Shown: positions 44,128-53,709, counted from the stretch's first letter. The stretch: DNA of 64,000 nucleotides from Candidatus Saccharicenans sp. (GCA_030017715.1 JASEIU010000003.1:332098-396097), one strand, 5' to 3'. Translations and numbers: made by a program. Notes: generated by a model not told the origin, from the sequence alone.

Positions 44128-45042
44128 TTATTTTTTCAGATAGCTAAGAAAGGCCCGAACCTGGTCGGCCCGGGGCGAACCTGAATCAATCTTCAGATAT
44201 TCTTCAAAGGCGCTTATGGCCTCCGAATTTTTCTGCAGATTCAGGTAAGTCAGGCCGAGCTGATAGAGGGCATCGGTAAAATTATTCTGTTTTTCCACCG
44301 CTTTCTGGTAATAGACCAGGGCTTCCGAGAACCGGCTGTTGTTGTAATACATGGTCCCGACATTATAAATGACCACCGGGTCGGTTATTTTATCCACGTT
44401 GACCTTGCCGTACCATTCGAAGGCCCTGTCCTTATCGCCGCGGTTAAGGTAGGTATTGCCGATGGCCACCATGGCATCGGCATTATTGGCGTCCTTCTCC
44501 AGTATCTTCTGGTAAGCCTGCTCGGCCTCGGCGTATTTTTCCAGGGCGAAGTAGCAGTTGCCAACGTTCTTCCAGATGGGATAGGCGTCGGGGAATTTGG
44601 TCATTATCTCTTCATAGACTGCCCTGGCTTCGTCGTACTTTTGCTCGTCGAAAAGATTGTTGCCCTTTTCCAGCATTTCCTTGATCTCATCGGTCACCAC
44701 CAGCCCTTCGACCTTAACCATGGCAATCTTGATTTCCGGATTTTTCTGGAATTCCTGCAAGTCAACGGCAATTTTCTTCGGGGCATAACCGATCTTCTCA
44801 AAATCGATATTCCACTGGCCGCCGCGGATCCAGGCCGCTACCCACCTGCCTTCTTTATCGGTCTTCACGCTGAAACCCTGCTGTCCCTTCACGTAAAATA
44901 ATTTTACGGTTACGCCCTCCAGCGGGTTGCCCTGTTCATCGGTCACTGCTCCCATAACCCGCCCTTTGCCTTTGTATTCCTGAGCGAAGAGCAAGCCAGA
45001 AAACAGGGCTATTGACATCAAAATTATTAAAGCTTTTCTCAT
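44128..45042 (-). CDS. Exported TPR protein with carboxypeptidase-regulatory-like domain
   Basis: 304 residues. Signal peptide MRKALIILMSIALFSGLLFA followed by a beta-sandwich of the CarboxypepD_reg type (GRVMGAVTDEQGNPLEGVTV, DKEGRWVAAWIRGGQWNIDF). From ~residue 120 there are about five tetratricopeptide repeats (AYPIWKNVGNCYFALEKYAE, AMVAIGNTYLNRGDKDRAFE, ALYQLGLTYLNLQKNSEAIS). It is probably periplasmic and scaffolds envelope proteins. The regulatory-like domain is also the first domain of the adjacent TonB-dependent receptor, which may reflect common function at the outer membrane. Confidence 0.88.
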   Translation of the reverse strand: MRKALIILMSIALFSGLLFAQEYKGKGRVMGAVTDEQGNPLEGVTVKLFYVKGQQGFSVKTDKEGRWVAAWIRGGQWNIDFEKIGYAPKKIAVDLQEFQKNPEIKIAMVKVEGLVVTDEIKEMLEKGNNLFDEQKYDEARAVYEEIMTKFPDAYPIWKNVGNCYFALEKYAEAEQAYQKILEKDANNADAMVAIGNTYLNRGDKDRAFEWYGKVNVDKITDPVVIYNVGTMYYNNSRFSEALVYYQKAVEKQNNFTDALYQLGLTYLNLQKNSEAISAFEEYLKIDSGSPRADQVRAFLSYLKK

Positions 45043-45487
45043 CTTAAACCTCCGCCGCTTTATAAATCCTTCAAGCCAAATCCAGGCCTAAATTCTATCA
45101 TAAGTCCTTCGAAAAAATAAATATTGCAAAGTTCATCCCGGCCGTACCGGAGGAACCCCTCAAATCGTCCGGAATCCCCCGATGTGGATCAGAGAGAGGA
45201 TAACCTTATATAAATTCTACTAATGAGGTCAATGAGGCCCGGGGCCGTTCTCCGACCGAAGGGTCCGGACTGAGCGCCGGTCCAGGCTAACCAGAGACTA
45301 TCGGGCCGCGGAAGTAGGAAAGTCGCCTGCCGCCTGACCTGAAGGCGCAAGTTTTAAGGAATAAGGAAAGAATAAAGGAATGATCGCCTGTTCGCCCAGG
45401 CGATGGAAAATGAGGCCAGCAAAAACCCAAAGCTCTTTTCCGGTTTCCGAGCCAGCGGGGTCTCTCCGGCCAGAGAAAGAGGAGAAA
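45043..45487. other. Intergenic region upstream of the TPR gene
   Basis: About 445 nt without a convincing gene; a 65-codon minus frame at 45298-45495 has no family-like features. The TPR gene promoter should be near its left end but no clear -35/-10 pair was found. Confidence 0.4.
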
Positions 45488-45509
45488 GGGGACACCAGAA
45501 GGTGTCCCC
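45488..45509. repeat. GGGGACACC hairpin, partner of the TonB-receptor terminator
   Basis: Nine-base perfect arms (GGGGACACC/GGTGTCCCC) with an AGAA loop. It lies about 60 bp from a second hairpin at 45571-45592, reproducing the twin-hairpin layout seen at 36.8, 40.0 and 42.3 kb. Confidence 0.75.
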
Positions 45510-45570
45510 CTCGGCTGTCGAGCTAAGCTACTGAAAAATAATAACTTGAGGAAACGTCCAAATAAAAAGA

Positions 45571-45592
45571 GGGGACACCTGCTGGTGTCCCC
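45571..45592 (-). terminator. Repeat-derived terminator of the TonB receptor gene
   Basis: Nine-base perfect arms (GGGGACACC/GGTGTCCCC) and a four-base loop, 17 bases after the receptor stop codon. In the minus transcript it is followed by TCTTTTTATTT. Confidence 0.75.
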
Positions 45593-45609
45593 TCTTCTAC
45601 TACTTCTGC

Positions 45610-48600
45610 TTAGAATTCGAACCGGATTCCGAGTCTGGCCACTCTGGGGTTGAGAACTTCATTCAGCGCGTTATAGGTGGTATTGGGAGTGAAGGTGGTT
45701 CTGGTCCAGTCAATATTGCCCAGAGAGTCGCCATAGACTCTGACGGTGCCCCAGTTCTTCATGTAGCGACGGTTCTCGATCATCTTGTTGAGAACATTGA
45801 ACACATCCAGCATGAGGTAGATGCGGCCGGTGTTGCCCAGCCGGAGCATCTTTTCCACTCTGAGGCTCAGGTTGTAGAACAGCGGCAGGCGGTCGGTTCC
45901 GAAATAATCCATGTAGATGGTGTTGCTTCTGCTGTCGGTAGCCGGGATGCGATAGTCGGTCAAGGTGAAGTATTCAGTCAGCACCCAGCCTTCTCTCATG
46001 TTGAAGGTTCCAGAAACATTGATGTCGAAAGGCAGCTGATAGAGCCCGGCAATCTTGAACATCCAGCGGGTGTAGGTGTACTGGTTAATCTTACCGGAAG
46101 CCCCGCCGATGTAGGCAGACTGCGCTTTGCCGTCAAAGGCCCAGATGGTGGTCGGGTCAAGGTAGCTGCCCGCACCATAGTGCTGGGCCTGCCACTGCCA
46201 GGAGAAGCTGCCATTTAACATCCACTTGTTGGCCAGCCTTTTGTTCCAGATTAGATCAACGCCAAGGTATTCCTGATAGTAATTGGGCCGGAGCTGGCGC
46301 TCGGAATAAGGCGAATAGGCATTGTAGGCGGCGGTAGCGGTATACCAGTGATGATTCGGAGCTTCCTTGGTGTCGGGGATGAAAGTCTGGCCGCTTGAGC
46401 TGTTGTAGTAGCTGGGTGCGGGGGTGCCGCGGTCGGCAAAATAGGTTTCGGAAGAATCAGGATAAATTCTGGCCCCTGTTCCAGAATCAACCCAGTACTT
46501 TAACGACCAGTTCATCTTGTCGTATTTTCTGTAGGTACCGACCAACTGAACGGCGAAATTGGGCAGGACTTCCCTTTCCAGGGTCAGCATGGCTTCTCTG
46601 GTTCTGCTGGACTGAACGCCCTTCCTGGTAGAAGTGTAAGGTTCACCAAAAGCCTGCGGATTGTCCGGGTCGTAGCCACCCCAGTAATAGCCTGCGGCAT
46701 CGCTGAAATTCCCTATAAAGTTCCCGCTGGAATCAAAGACGTTGTAGCGGGAGTAAAAGCTGCTTCCGGCCGGCGGGGTTCTTCTCCACAACCAGTACAG
46801 CTCGGTAAACTCAATGATGCTGTTCTTGTTCGCATCATCCCACCAGAAATCCATCCAGCCGCCAGTGCCCGAAGGTGATGCCCAGTCGGCCCAGCCGGTG
46901 CCCATGAAGTCTCCGTATTGAGCCAGATTGAGTTTTAGCAGGGTCTTGCCATCGCCCATGACATCCCAGGTAAACCCGATTCTGGGCGAGAAAACGGACC
47001 AATTGAACTTCTCGGTGCCTATCGCATTGGTAGCTGGATCATAATAGTAATGATATCTCTTGGGGATTTCGAGACCGGGTAGCAGGGCATCAAGAGCAGC
47101 CTGAACGTTCGCTCCGGCAATCTTGTTCCAGGCCGCCCCGCCGTCCATGGCTTTCAGGGTGAACGGGCTCAGGTAGGGCAGCTGATAATCATATCTCAGA
47201 CCAAGAATTAAGGTGAAGCGGTTGAAGGTAACGGTGTCGCTGAAATAGATGCCAAGAGCGTTAACTCTCTGGTCGCGATAGTAACCTCGCCAGAAGCTGA
47301 AGTACTTGATCCTCTGGGCATAGTCGGAATAAATCGCGCTCATCTGATCCGGTATGCCGTCGTTGTTAATATCCCAGGCCGTGTCAGTGGCTCGATAGTT
47401 GTAGTTGTAGTACATATTTCCGTTATAAACGGACTCAACATACTGTTTTCTCTTGGCGTAGTCGACGCCGATCTTGAATTCGTGGCTGGCTCCCAGGAGG
47501 TTATCGTTGAAGTACTGGGCCATGAAGTTGTACTGATAAACAGGCCGCTCAACGTAATACCTCCACTCCGAGCCGTACCATCTTTGAGCAGTAATATCGT
47601 ATCTCGGGACGTCGTTCCAGTCGGTGTCCATCATCGGGATCAGGCTGAATCCGGCATCAGAATATCCGAACTTGAAAGACAGGAACAGGTTGTTCCCGAT
47701 CATCTGCTCGTCCTGAACCTTCAGGATGGGACTGCCGAAATAATACCGGCCTGCCTGATAATAACCGTCAGGCAGCGCGGCTGTGGCTGAACGTCCCCAT
47801 TTTTTCTTGCCGCCGGAATGATAGAAGATTTCCAGGCGGTTGCTCTGGATGGGCTGAACGTTAATTTTTCCGACGTAGTTTTCGAGCAGGGTGTCATCCG
47901 GAGTTCCGTAAACCGTCCTGGTTTTGATGTCCTGGATGCCGTAGGAGATCCAGGCCCAGGCCTTGTCTTTTATGATCGGGAAGCCCAGATTGAACCCGTA
48001 GTCCTTGTTGTTCCTGATGATGTTTACACCCTGGAACAGGTTGGAGAGATTACTGGGGTTTTCCTCAGCTTTAATTGCCGCTACTTTATCAGTATTCTTG
48101 GCCTGGAACTTTTCGTCGGTCAGATAGAAACGGCCGCCCAGCGTAACCCGGTTGCTGCCTCTTCTGGTAACCATGTTCAAGGCAATACCGCCGGTCTGAA
48201 CGGAGACGTCATTGCCGCCCACTGAAATCTGCATTTCTTCGAAGGCGTCGAAGTCGTAATAGGAAGGCGAAGCGCCGATGGCCGCCGGGTCGGTGATGAC
48301 CATACCGTCCATAGCCCAAACATTGTTGTTGTAAGAAGCGGCGCCACGGGCTACGTAGTTAGATTGCTGACCGGATTCAGCACCGCCGACGTTTTCACGG
48401 TCAACGATGACCGAAGGAGCCATCTGCAGAATGACCCACGGGTCTCTGGCTGTCGGCAGCCCCTGCAGAACTTCCTGAGTGACGTTTGTGCCAACGGAGG
48501 TCTTCTTGGTATCGACCACCGGGGTGATAGCAGTAACGGTAACTTCTTCTTCGATTCCGCCGGGTTCCATGGTGAAGGTCAGATTAGCGTTGGCCCCGAC

Positions 48601-48882
48601 TTCGATCACGATTCCGGTCTGAACGACGGTTTTGAAACCGGTCAGTTCCAGCTTGACAGAATAGTCTCTTCCCGGTGGCAGCGACAGGAATCTGAAGGTT
48701 CCTTCGGCCGAGGTGACAGCCGTCATCGGAGCAAAGAACTGAGAAGTGATGGTGACTGTTACTCCAGGCAGCGGAGTGCCCTCAGTGTCCACAGCTTTTC
48801 CGAAAAGGTTTCCGGTTCTTTGCTGGGCACTGAGAGAGACTGCGAGGAGCAACACAAAGAAAACTGTTAAAAACTTTTTCAT
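45610..48882 (-). CDS. TonB-dependent receptor with carboxypeptidase-regulatory N-terminus
   Basis: 1090 residues. Signal peptide MKKFLTVFFVLLLAVSLSAQ; a regulatory-like domain (residues ~22-115: GNLFGKAVDTEGTPLPGVTV, FRFLSLPPGRDYSVKLELTG); a plug domain (~120-260: VTVTAITPVVDTKKTSVGTN, YNNNVWAMDGMVITDP, GGIALNMVTRRGSNRVTLGG); then a large beta-barrel rich in alternating aromatic residues. It ends in Phe (LGIRFEF), the usual outer-membrane insertion signal. This OmpA/Oar-like class imports large substrates such as oligosaccharides or peptides, or acts in adhesion; the ligand cannot be inferred. No SusD-like partner is visible. A long 5' region with a GGGTG/CACCC hairpin precedes it. Confidence 0.92.
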   Translation of the reverse strand: MKKFLTVFFVLLLAVSLSAQQRTGNLFGKAVDTEGTPLPGVTVTITSQFFAPMTAVTSAEGTFRFLSLPPGRDYSVKLELTGFKTVVQTGIVIEVGANANLTFTMEPGGIEEEVTVTAITPVVDTKKTSVGTNVTQEVLQGLPTARDPWVILQMAPSVIVDRENVGGAESGQQSNYVARGAASYNNNVWAMDGMVITDPAAIGASPSYYDFDAFEEMQISVGGNDVSVQTGGIALNMVTRRGSNRVTLGGRFYLTDEKFQAKNTDKVAAIKAEENPSNLSNLFQGVNIIRNNKDYGFNLGFPIIKDKAWAWISYGIQDIKTRTVYGTPDDTLLENYVGKINVQPIQSNRLEIFYHSGGKKKWGRSATAALPDGYYQAGRYYFGSPILKVQDEQMIGNNLFLSFKFGYSDAGFSLIPMMDTDWNDVPRYDITAQRWYGSEWRYYVERPVYQYNFMAQYFNDNLLGASHEFKIGVDYAKRKQYVESVYNGNMYYNYNYRATDTAWDINNDGIPDQMSAIYSDYAQRIKYFSFWRGYYRDQRVNALGIYFSDTVTFNRFTLILGLRYDYQLPYLSPFTLKAMDGGAAWNKIAGANVQAALDALLPGLEIPKRYHYYYDPATNAIGTEKFNWSVFSPRIGFTWDVMGDGKTLLKLNLAQYGDFMGTGWADWASPSGTGGWMDFWWDDANKNSIIEFTELYWLWRRTPPAGSSFYSRYNVFDSSGNFIGNFSDAAGYYWGGYDPDNPQAFGEPYTSTRKGVQSSRTREAMLTLEREVLPNFAVQLVGTYRKYDKMNWSLKYWVDSGTGARIYPDSSETYFADRGTPAPSYYNSSSGQTFIPDTKEAPNHHWYTATAAYNAYSPYSERQLRPNYYQEYLGVDLIWNKRLANKWMLNGSFSWQWQAQHYGAGSYLDPTTIWAFDGKAQSAYIGGASGKINQYTYTRWMFKIAGLYQLPFDINVSGTFNMREGWVLTEYFTLTDYRIPATDSRSNTIYMDYFGTDRLPLFYNLSLRVEKMLRLGNTGRIYLMLDVFNVLNKMIENRRYMKNWGTVRVYGDSLGNIDWTRTTFTPNTTYNALNEVLNPRVARLGIRFEF

Positions 48883-49266
48883 TCCTCCTCCTCTTTAAGG
48901 TTGGATTAAAACCCCTTGCCCTGGGTGATGCACACCCAACCCATAGATGATGCTTGCGCAGGTTTCAGCCCTTCTCTATTTTCACCTCCTTTTCAAAAAA
49001 AAATACAAAAAGCAACACCCAAATTCACAAATAACAGAGCAAATAACGTGCCAAATTGCCGCAAATCATAACTTATTGTTATTCAGGTATTTAGAATTCA
49101 AGCGGTCTCTTTAGAGCAGCAAAAAATCCAATAATTTATAGTTTGGTTCAATTTTTTGGATTTCTGGACTCGGATTCGACTATTCGACCGACGAGCCGGC
49201 CAAAAATCAGGGCCGCCGGCCGACTCCAGCGGGCAATCAAAATCTCCGGTCTACGAGCCCCGCGAT
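48883..49266. other. Leader region of the TonB receptor gene
   Basis: In minus orientation a perfect AAGGAGGTG lies about 100 nt before the receptor start without a good start codon behind it. It is followed by a small GGGTG-ATGCA-CACCC hairpin (48923-48937) and then the true AGGAGGAGG site at the gene. AT-rich sequence upstream could hold the promoter. The remainder to 49266 shows no gene. Confidence 0.45.
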
Positions 49267-49527
49267 TCAGGCTTTTTCGGCACTGGCCGACGCCGGTTTG
49301 TATATGGCCGCAACCAGGAGTCCGGCGATTATGTACTCAATAAGCGAGAAAATTATCCACCACAGGGCCAGTTTGAATGGAATCGGGAACATGACCCAGT
49401 ATCCAAGGCTCATCGGCACCGCGACAAACAACCAGATTATCATACCGAAACGCACGCCTTCAGCCAGGCCCCTGCCTTCCCGCCCCTTGATGAAGATGTA
49501 GGTGAAAAGAAAGGCTACCAGCAGATA
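49267..49527 (-). pseudogene. 5'-truncated small membrane protein
   Basis: The minus frame reads FYLLVAFLFTYIFIKGREGR, then GLAEGVRFGMIIWLFVAVPM and WWIIFSLIEYIIAGLLVAAI: three or four membrane helices with a normal C-terminus. No usable start lies before the first helix; the open frame runs into the GGGGACAC hairpin at 49531-49552 and the preceding gene's stop. It appears that the 5' end was lost at the repeat. A shortened product could start at the GTG near 49461 or the ATG at 49455. Resembles small DUF-type integral membrane proteins of unknown function. Confidence 0.5.
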
Positions 49528-49530
49528 AAA

Positions 49531-49552
49531 GGGGACACTATAAGGTGTCCCC
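49531..49552 (-). terminator. Repeat-derived terminator of the DUF2330 gene
   Basis: GGGGACAC(T/C) hairpin beginning four bases after the stop of the DUF2330 gene, followed by UUUUAUCUG in the minus transcript. Its far edge coincides with the broken 5' end of the next gene fragment. Confidence 0.68.
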
Positions 49553-49556
49553 TGTT

Positions 49557-51203
49557 TTAATAGATTTCACTTCTGAGAATTCCGGTCGGAAGCCAGGCTC
49601 CCCGATGTTTTTCCAGCAACACCAGATAGCCAACCCCCATTTCGGGCCCGGCCACATGAGAAACAAAAACCAGGGCGGTTGTCCGGCCGGGATTAAAGCC
49701 AACCCGCGAAACATAGGTCCGGCCCGACGAGAGCAGACTCTGCCCTTCTCCCGGGCCAGCCTCTCCGCTTTCTCTGACAGCCAGAACCTCTTCCAGCCCC
49801 TCAGGCAGGTTTTCGCTCAACCGGTATTGCTTTTTATTCTTGCTGTTGTAGTCATCCAGCAGGGCCTTCTCCACACCCTTAAGTTTTTCAAACATTCTAT
49901 TACGCGTCTTATCCTCCAGCAACACGAACCCGACCGGCAGACCGTCCAGCCTGACCGTGCTTAATTCGGGCGGATTAAACACGGCCCGGTAAACCTCGAA
50001 TTCCTCAGTATCCACGAAATCCTCGCACGAAAGTTGGTAGGTCAACAGGTCGCCGAGCATCTGGTCATCCAGTTGCCACCGTCTCTCCCGCAGGAAGTCC
50101 GGATCCTCCTGGCATCTGGACTGGATATAATCCCTGAATTCGTCCCTGGTCATTTTCTGATAATAATATAAATTGTCATAATGAGCAAAAAACCTTAATT
50201 TATAGGCATAGCGGGGCAACCTGGAGATATCCCACCTGAGGTCATCCTTAAAATTGTATGGCCCGAAATAGCTTAGCAGTTGAAGATAAATTTTCTGCCC
50301 GGGCCGGAAAAACCCGGAGGTTTCCGGAAGCAGATCCCTGACTTCTTCCTTAGACATTCTGGAGGATGAACTCACTTCCCAGCCTGACTCAAACAGCTCA
50401 AAGTACCTGTCTTCCCTGATTTCCTCAACCCAGAAACTCCCCGGCAGGATGAGAATCAGGTCCACCTTTCCCCGGCCGCCGACCAGGTTTGAGGTTTTCA
50501 ACGGATAGTAAAGCTCCGCCGACCTGAATCTGTAGGCTAAGGGCGCAACCGTCCTGGTCTCCTTTTCGACCTTAACCGAGTCAAAAACAAAATAATTAAA
50601 ACCACGGCTGAGATAATCTCCGGCCGAAGTGACAAATTCTTTTAAGCCGCTTTCCGGTTTCATCTTTTTCTGGTTGAAAAATCGCCTCACCCAGTTCTCA
50701 AATTCTTCCGGCCGATTTATTTTTACCACCGTAACATCGTGCGGTCCTATTTTTTTGCTCAGCCTGATTTCCACCGCGGCCGCGCCTCCCCCGCCTTTAA
50801 AGAAACCGGATTTCATCTGGACATCCTTACTTTTCAGAAGCCCGGCCACTTTTTCCAGGACATTACCCTCGGCCAGAAACACTGCCGGCTCTGAAGGAAA
50901 GGGAATGAATTCCAGCACCTCGGTTTCTTTTTCGGCCCGCAGCTCGGTGGCCAGAATCAGAATTTCTTCCAGCTTGTTATGAAAAATAATCGCTTTTTGC
51001 GAATCCTGAGCCAGATTGGCTGGAATCGGGCTGAAAGAGCCTCGGTCGGCAGCACTGGACGCGGGACCGGCGCCGAAGCCCATCACGAAGCTTGCTACTA
51101 ACAACAAATACAGTAGCGCAACGGAAAACCGCACCATTTTTTCTTTCTTATCTTTCATCACCAATGAATCTTTTTCTATTTTTCCCTGATTACCATTTTT
51201 CAT
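49557..51203 (-). CDS. DUF2330-like exported protein
   Basis: 548 residues from the ATG at 51203 (GGGAGG eight bases upstream); an ATG at 51158 is an alternative. A hydrophobic signal segment (FSVALLYLLLVASFVMGFGA) follows ~25 polar residues. The first half matches DUF2330: KAIIFHNKLEEILILATELR, LEFIPFPSEPAVFLAEGN, KIGPHDVTVVKI, and YPLKTSNLVGGRGKVDLILI. A GGGG run in FFKGGGGAAAVEIRL is odd. The second half is not recognised. DUF2330 proteins are secreted and of unknown function. It overlaps the SHOCT gene by 14 nt, so the two are co-translated. Confidence 0.78.
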   Translation of the reverse strand: MKNGNQGKIEKDSLVMKDKKEKMVRFSVALLYLLLVASFVMGFGAGPASSAADRGSFSPIPANLAQDSQKAIIFHNKLEEILILATELRAEKETEVLEFIPFPSEPAVFLAEGNVLEKVAGLLKSKDVQMKSGFFKGGGGAAAVEIRLSKKIGPHDVTVVKINRPEEFENWVRRFFNQKKMKPESGLKEFVTSAGDYLSRGFNYFVFDSVKVEKETRTVAPLAYRFRSAELYYPLKTSNLVGGRGKVDLILILPGSFWVEEIREDRYFELFESGWEVSSSSRMSKEEVRDLLPETSGFFRPGQKIYLQLLSYFGPYNFKDDLRWDISRLPRYAYKLRFFAHYDNLYYYQKMTRDEFRDYIQSRCQEDPDFLRERRWQLDDQMLGDLLTYQLSCEDFVDTEEFEVYRAVFNPPELSTVRLDGLPVGFVLLEDKTRNRMFEKLKGVEKALLDDYNSKNKKQYRLSENLPEGLEEVLAVRESGEAGPGEGQSLLSSGRTYVSRVGFNPGRTTALVFVSHVAGPEMGVGYLVLLEKHRGAWLPTGILRSEIY

Positions 51204-51624
51204 CAAGAATTTCCCTCCTCTTGCGCTGATATTCTTCTTCGGTCAGCAAGCCCTCTTTTCGCAAAGCCTCTACCTCTCTCAGCCGGACAGAAAAGTCCGG
51301 TTTCCCGCCGGACGATTCTTCCCTGTCGGGCGCGCTCTCCCTTTCAATTTCCACAACTTCCAGAGCGGCCGCGCCGGGCCTGGATTTTTTGAATGAAGAC
51401 AGGTTGATAATGGAATAAACGGCCATGGCGATACAGGCTCCAAGCCAGATCAGAAAAAAGAATGAAATCGGCCCGCGACCTTCCTTGCTCTCGCCCACCA
51501 CCGAGAAAAAGAACACCAGCCCGAAGACCAGGAAAAGCAGGCTCATAACCAGGGTGATGACCGAGCTGGTAGGAGAGGGTCTGAGGGTAGCTCTATTGAT
51601 TTTATTATTATCAGGATTGTTCAT
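51190..51624 (-). CDS. SHOCT-domain membrane protein
   Basis: 144 residues from the ATG at 51624 (GGAGG seven bases upstream). Two hydrophobic helices (VITLVMSLLFLVFGLVFFFS and FFFLIWLGACIAMAVYSIIN) are followed by a linker. The C-terminal SHOCT motif is VEALRKEGLLTEEEYQRKRR. SHOCT is a short helical oligomerisation or membrane-association module found at the end of many small proteins. Paired by overlap with the DUF2330-like gene; function unknown. Confidence 0.8.
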   Translation of the reverse strand: MNNPDNNKINRATLRPSPTSSVITLVMSLLFLVFGLVFFFSVVGESKEGRGPISFFFLIWLGACIAMAVYSIINLSSFKKSRPGAAALEVVEIERESAPDREESSGGKPDFSVRLREVEALRKEGLLTEEEYQRKRREILDEKW

Positions 51625-51943
51625 ATTGCCTCCTTCGCCGATTATTATAAAATTCCCTGCCCAGATACTCAACCAAAAAATTATTATTTTATCTCCAGTT
51701 TCCCTCCACTTTATTCATAAAGGCAGATTTTAAGGACACGAATTCAGGACAGCTTACGGTGTCGCCTGATTTATCGGAAAGCCAGACTTGACATCTCTCT
51801 CCTAATGTGAGTTAATAACAGGCGAAAGTTAGGGGTCTTGAAAGACAAAAGGCCGATAAAAAGCGAATTTTGCCGGATGGCCATCTCCAGCCACAAATTT
51901 CATGCCGGGTCGAAAAATTTAAAAACAATTAAGAAAGGACACC
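51625..51943. other. Divergent intergenic region
   Basis: 319 nt between the minus-strand SHOCT gene and a plus-strand gene. A decayed member of the hairpin family (GGACAGCTTACGGTGTC, about 51747-51763) is present. Promoters in both directions are expected; none is clear. Confidence 0.4.
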
Positions 51944-52480
51944 ATGAAGAATAAACCCACTGCTAACCGGTTAATTTGTTTTTTGATTTTTTGCAGCTTG
52001 AGCTATTTGAGCCTGCCGGCCTCTCAGCCCGAAGTCCAGTCTTTCACCGGATACCTTATAGTCCAGGAAGACGGGAAGTACCGGGTGGAAAAGGAAGAAT
52101 TTGTCAGTTTTCAGATTTCCGGCCGGGAAATCAAAAATCTTCACATCCGTCTCCGGGCGGCCAGCGGAGATTTAACCTTTGCCCGCTGGCGGACACTGGT
52201 CAAAGACGGCAGCAATTTCACCGATTGGTTTGAGTTTGAAGGCCGGGAACTTACCGGCGCCGGGGGCAAACCGGTAACCTATGAATATTTTCTGGCCGGC
52301 TCTTATGCAGGAATTTCCCCGCCGGTGGTGCCCGCCTACTCGATGTACGAAACCCTGAAAAGAGTGGCTGACTCGGTGGGCCTGCCCGTCCCCGACCGGA
52401 CCCTTGTCATCTACGGCCAGAACCGCAGCCCCATCTACGAATTTTTCTGTTATCCGGACCGGCCCGGAAACCAAAAATAG
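51944..52480 (+). CDS. Exported protein of unknown function
   Basis: 178 residues. AAGAAAGGA lies before the ATG. Signal peptide with hydrophobic core LICFLIFCSLSYLSLPASQ, then a compact domain with VQSFTGYLIVQEDGKYRVEK, TFARWRTLVKDGSNFTDWFE and YEYFLAGSYAGISPPVVPAY. No family recognised. It is the first of three plus-strand genes facing the minus-strand radical-SAM operon; whether they work with it is unknown. Confidence 0.68.
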   Translation: MKNKPTANRLICFLIFCSLSYLSLPASQPEVQSFTGYLIVQEDGKYRVEKEEFVSFQISGREIKNLHIRLRAASGDLTFARWRTLVKDGSNFTDWFEFEGRELTGAGGKPVTYEYFLAGSYAGISPPVVPAYSMYETLKRVADSVGLPVPDRTLVIYGQNRSPIYEFFCYPDRPGNQK

Positions 52481-52695
52481 AAGAGCCGGCAGGAGCATAG
52501 CATAGAATTAGCGCGCCTGGATTGGTCTCATGAGTACAGAGGACCGACCGAATGCAGCAGCTATCAAAGACGAAGGAATGGTTTCTGTAGATATTCTGTA
52601 GATATGATGAAACGCCTGTCAGCAGACAAAAATTGGGTGTCACACATCATATGCTCTCTCCGGCGCATTTTTGTAAAAAATCAAGGAGGACCAAG

Positions 52696-53709
52696 GTGAC
52701 CGGAAAAGCTAAATTGCATCTTATTCTGCCGCTGGCTCTGATTCTGACCGCAGCCCTTCTTTCTCCGCTAACTCCGTTGCTCCAGGCCCAGGCCCCGGAT
52801 GCTCGGCGAACTGGAGAGGAAGTCCTGTATGAAGTCCTGCTCGGAGCCCGTGATTTTTTGATTGTGGTGCCGAGCAACGGCTGCACCCGGAAGGAATCTT
52901 TCCAGGTGGAGGCAACCAGACAAACCAACCCCGACGGTTCAATCCATTATATTTTATCCGTCAAACGGAAAACCCCGGATGAATGCAAGAGAATGCCGGA
53001 AAGAGAAATCATCCATTTCAACCTCGAAAAGGACCTGAGGATAAAAGGCAAGTTTACCTACTCCTTAGCTAACCGGATTTTTCCCGCCCCAGCCAAAGAG
53101 AACTCGCTTTACACCATAATCGAAAAATATTTCACCGTTGAACCCGGCTCTGACCATATTTCCCCGAAACCCCGGCCGGAATCAACCCCTTCCCGGGAAA
53201 CCGCCTTCGACCTGGCCGCGGCGGTCAAAGACGAAATTGAAGAACTCGGACTTAAGGTCCGCTCTGAACTTAAACAGGCGATGCTCTATGCCCTCGAGCA
53301 GGAAATAGCCCGCTACCAGAAACGCGGCGACCAAAATAAAGTCTCCGAACTGAAAGAGCAGCTCAAAAATTTTCAGGCCATGGCCGATTCCGACTTTCCT
53401 CTGCCTCCGGAAGAGACGGAGCCGACCAATCAGTCTTTTCTTAATCCCGACGGCCCGATCATCCCGCCTCAGGTTCGGGAAGCCCGGATAAAAGTCTCCG
53501 GGCGCTTAAAACAGGGAGCGATTCTGGAAGTGGCCGGAATGACCAAATCAGGCCCTTTTTATCACCTGGCCGGAAGCCGAGGAGACATACTTGCCGCGCT
53601 GAAACCCGGGCAAACATACGACGTCTACCTGCTGCTGATTTTTAAGAGGGAGTATTTTGGGTCGATCCCCAATTACTATGTTTACTTAGCTGGCCGAAAG
53701 GAAAAATAA
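52696..53709 (+). CDS. Exported protein of unknown function
   Basis: About 337 residues from the GTG at 52696, which follows AAGGAGGACCAAG; upstream codons back to 52633 lack a signal and are unlikely to be coding. Signal peptide core LHLILPLALILTAALLSPLT. Mature part has a Cys pair (VPSNGCTRKESFQVEATRQT and DECKRMPEREIIHFNLEKDL), a central helical, coiled-coil-like stretch (DEIEELGLKVRSELKQAMLY), and a C-terminal beta domain (RIKVSGRLKQGAILEVAGMT). The tail vaguely resembles DUF4384-like or lysM-neighbour domains, but I do not assign it. Confidence 0.65.
   Translation: MTGKAKLHLILPLALILTAALLSPLTPLLQAQAPDARRTGEEVLYEVLLGARDFLIVVPSNGCTRKESFQVEATRQTNPDGSIHYILSVKRKTPDECKRMPEREIIHFNLEKDLRIKGKFTYSLANRIFPAPAKENSLYTIIEKYFTVEPGSDHISPKPRPESTPSRETAFDLAAAVKDEIEELGLKVRSELKQAMLYALEQEIARYQKRGDQNKVSELKEQLKNFQAMADSDFPLPPEETEPTNQSFLNPDGPIIPPQVREARIKVSGRLKQGAILEVAGMTKSGPFYHLAGSRGDILAALKPGQTYDVYLLLIFKREYFGSIPNYYVYLAGRKEK

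Noticed and set aside
48364..48870. 168-codon plus-strand frame opposite the TonB receptor start
   Set aside because: Antisense to the signal peptide, regulatory and plug domains of a clear gene.
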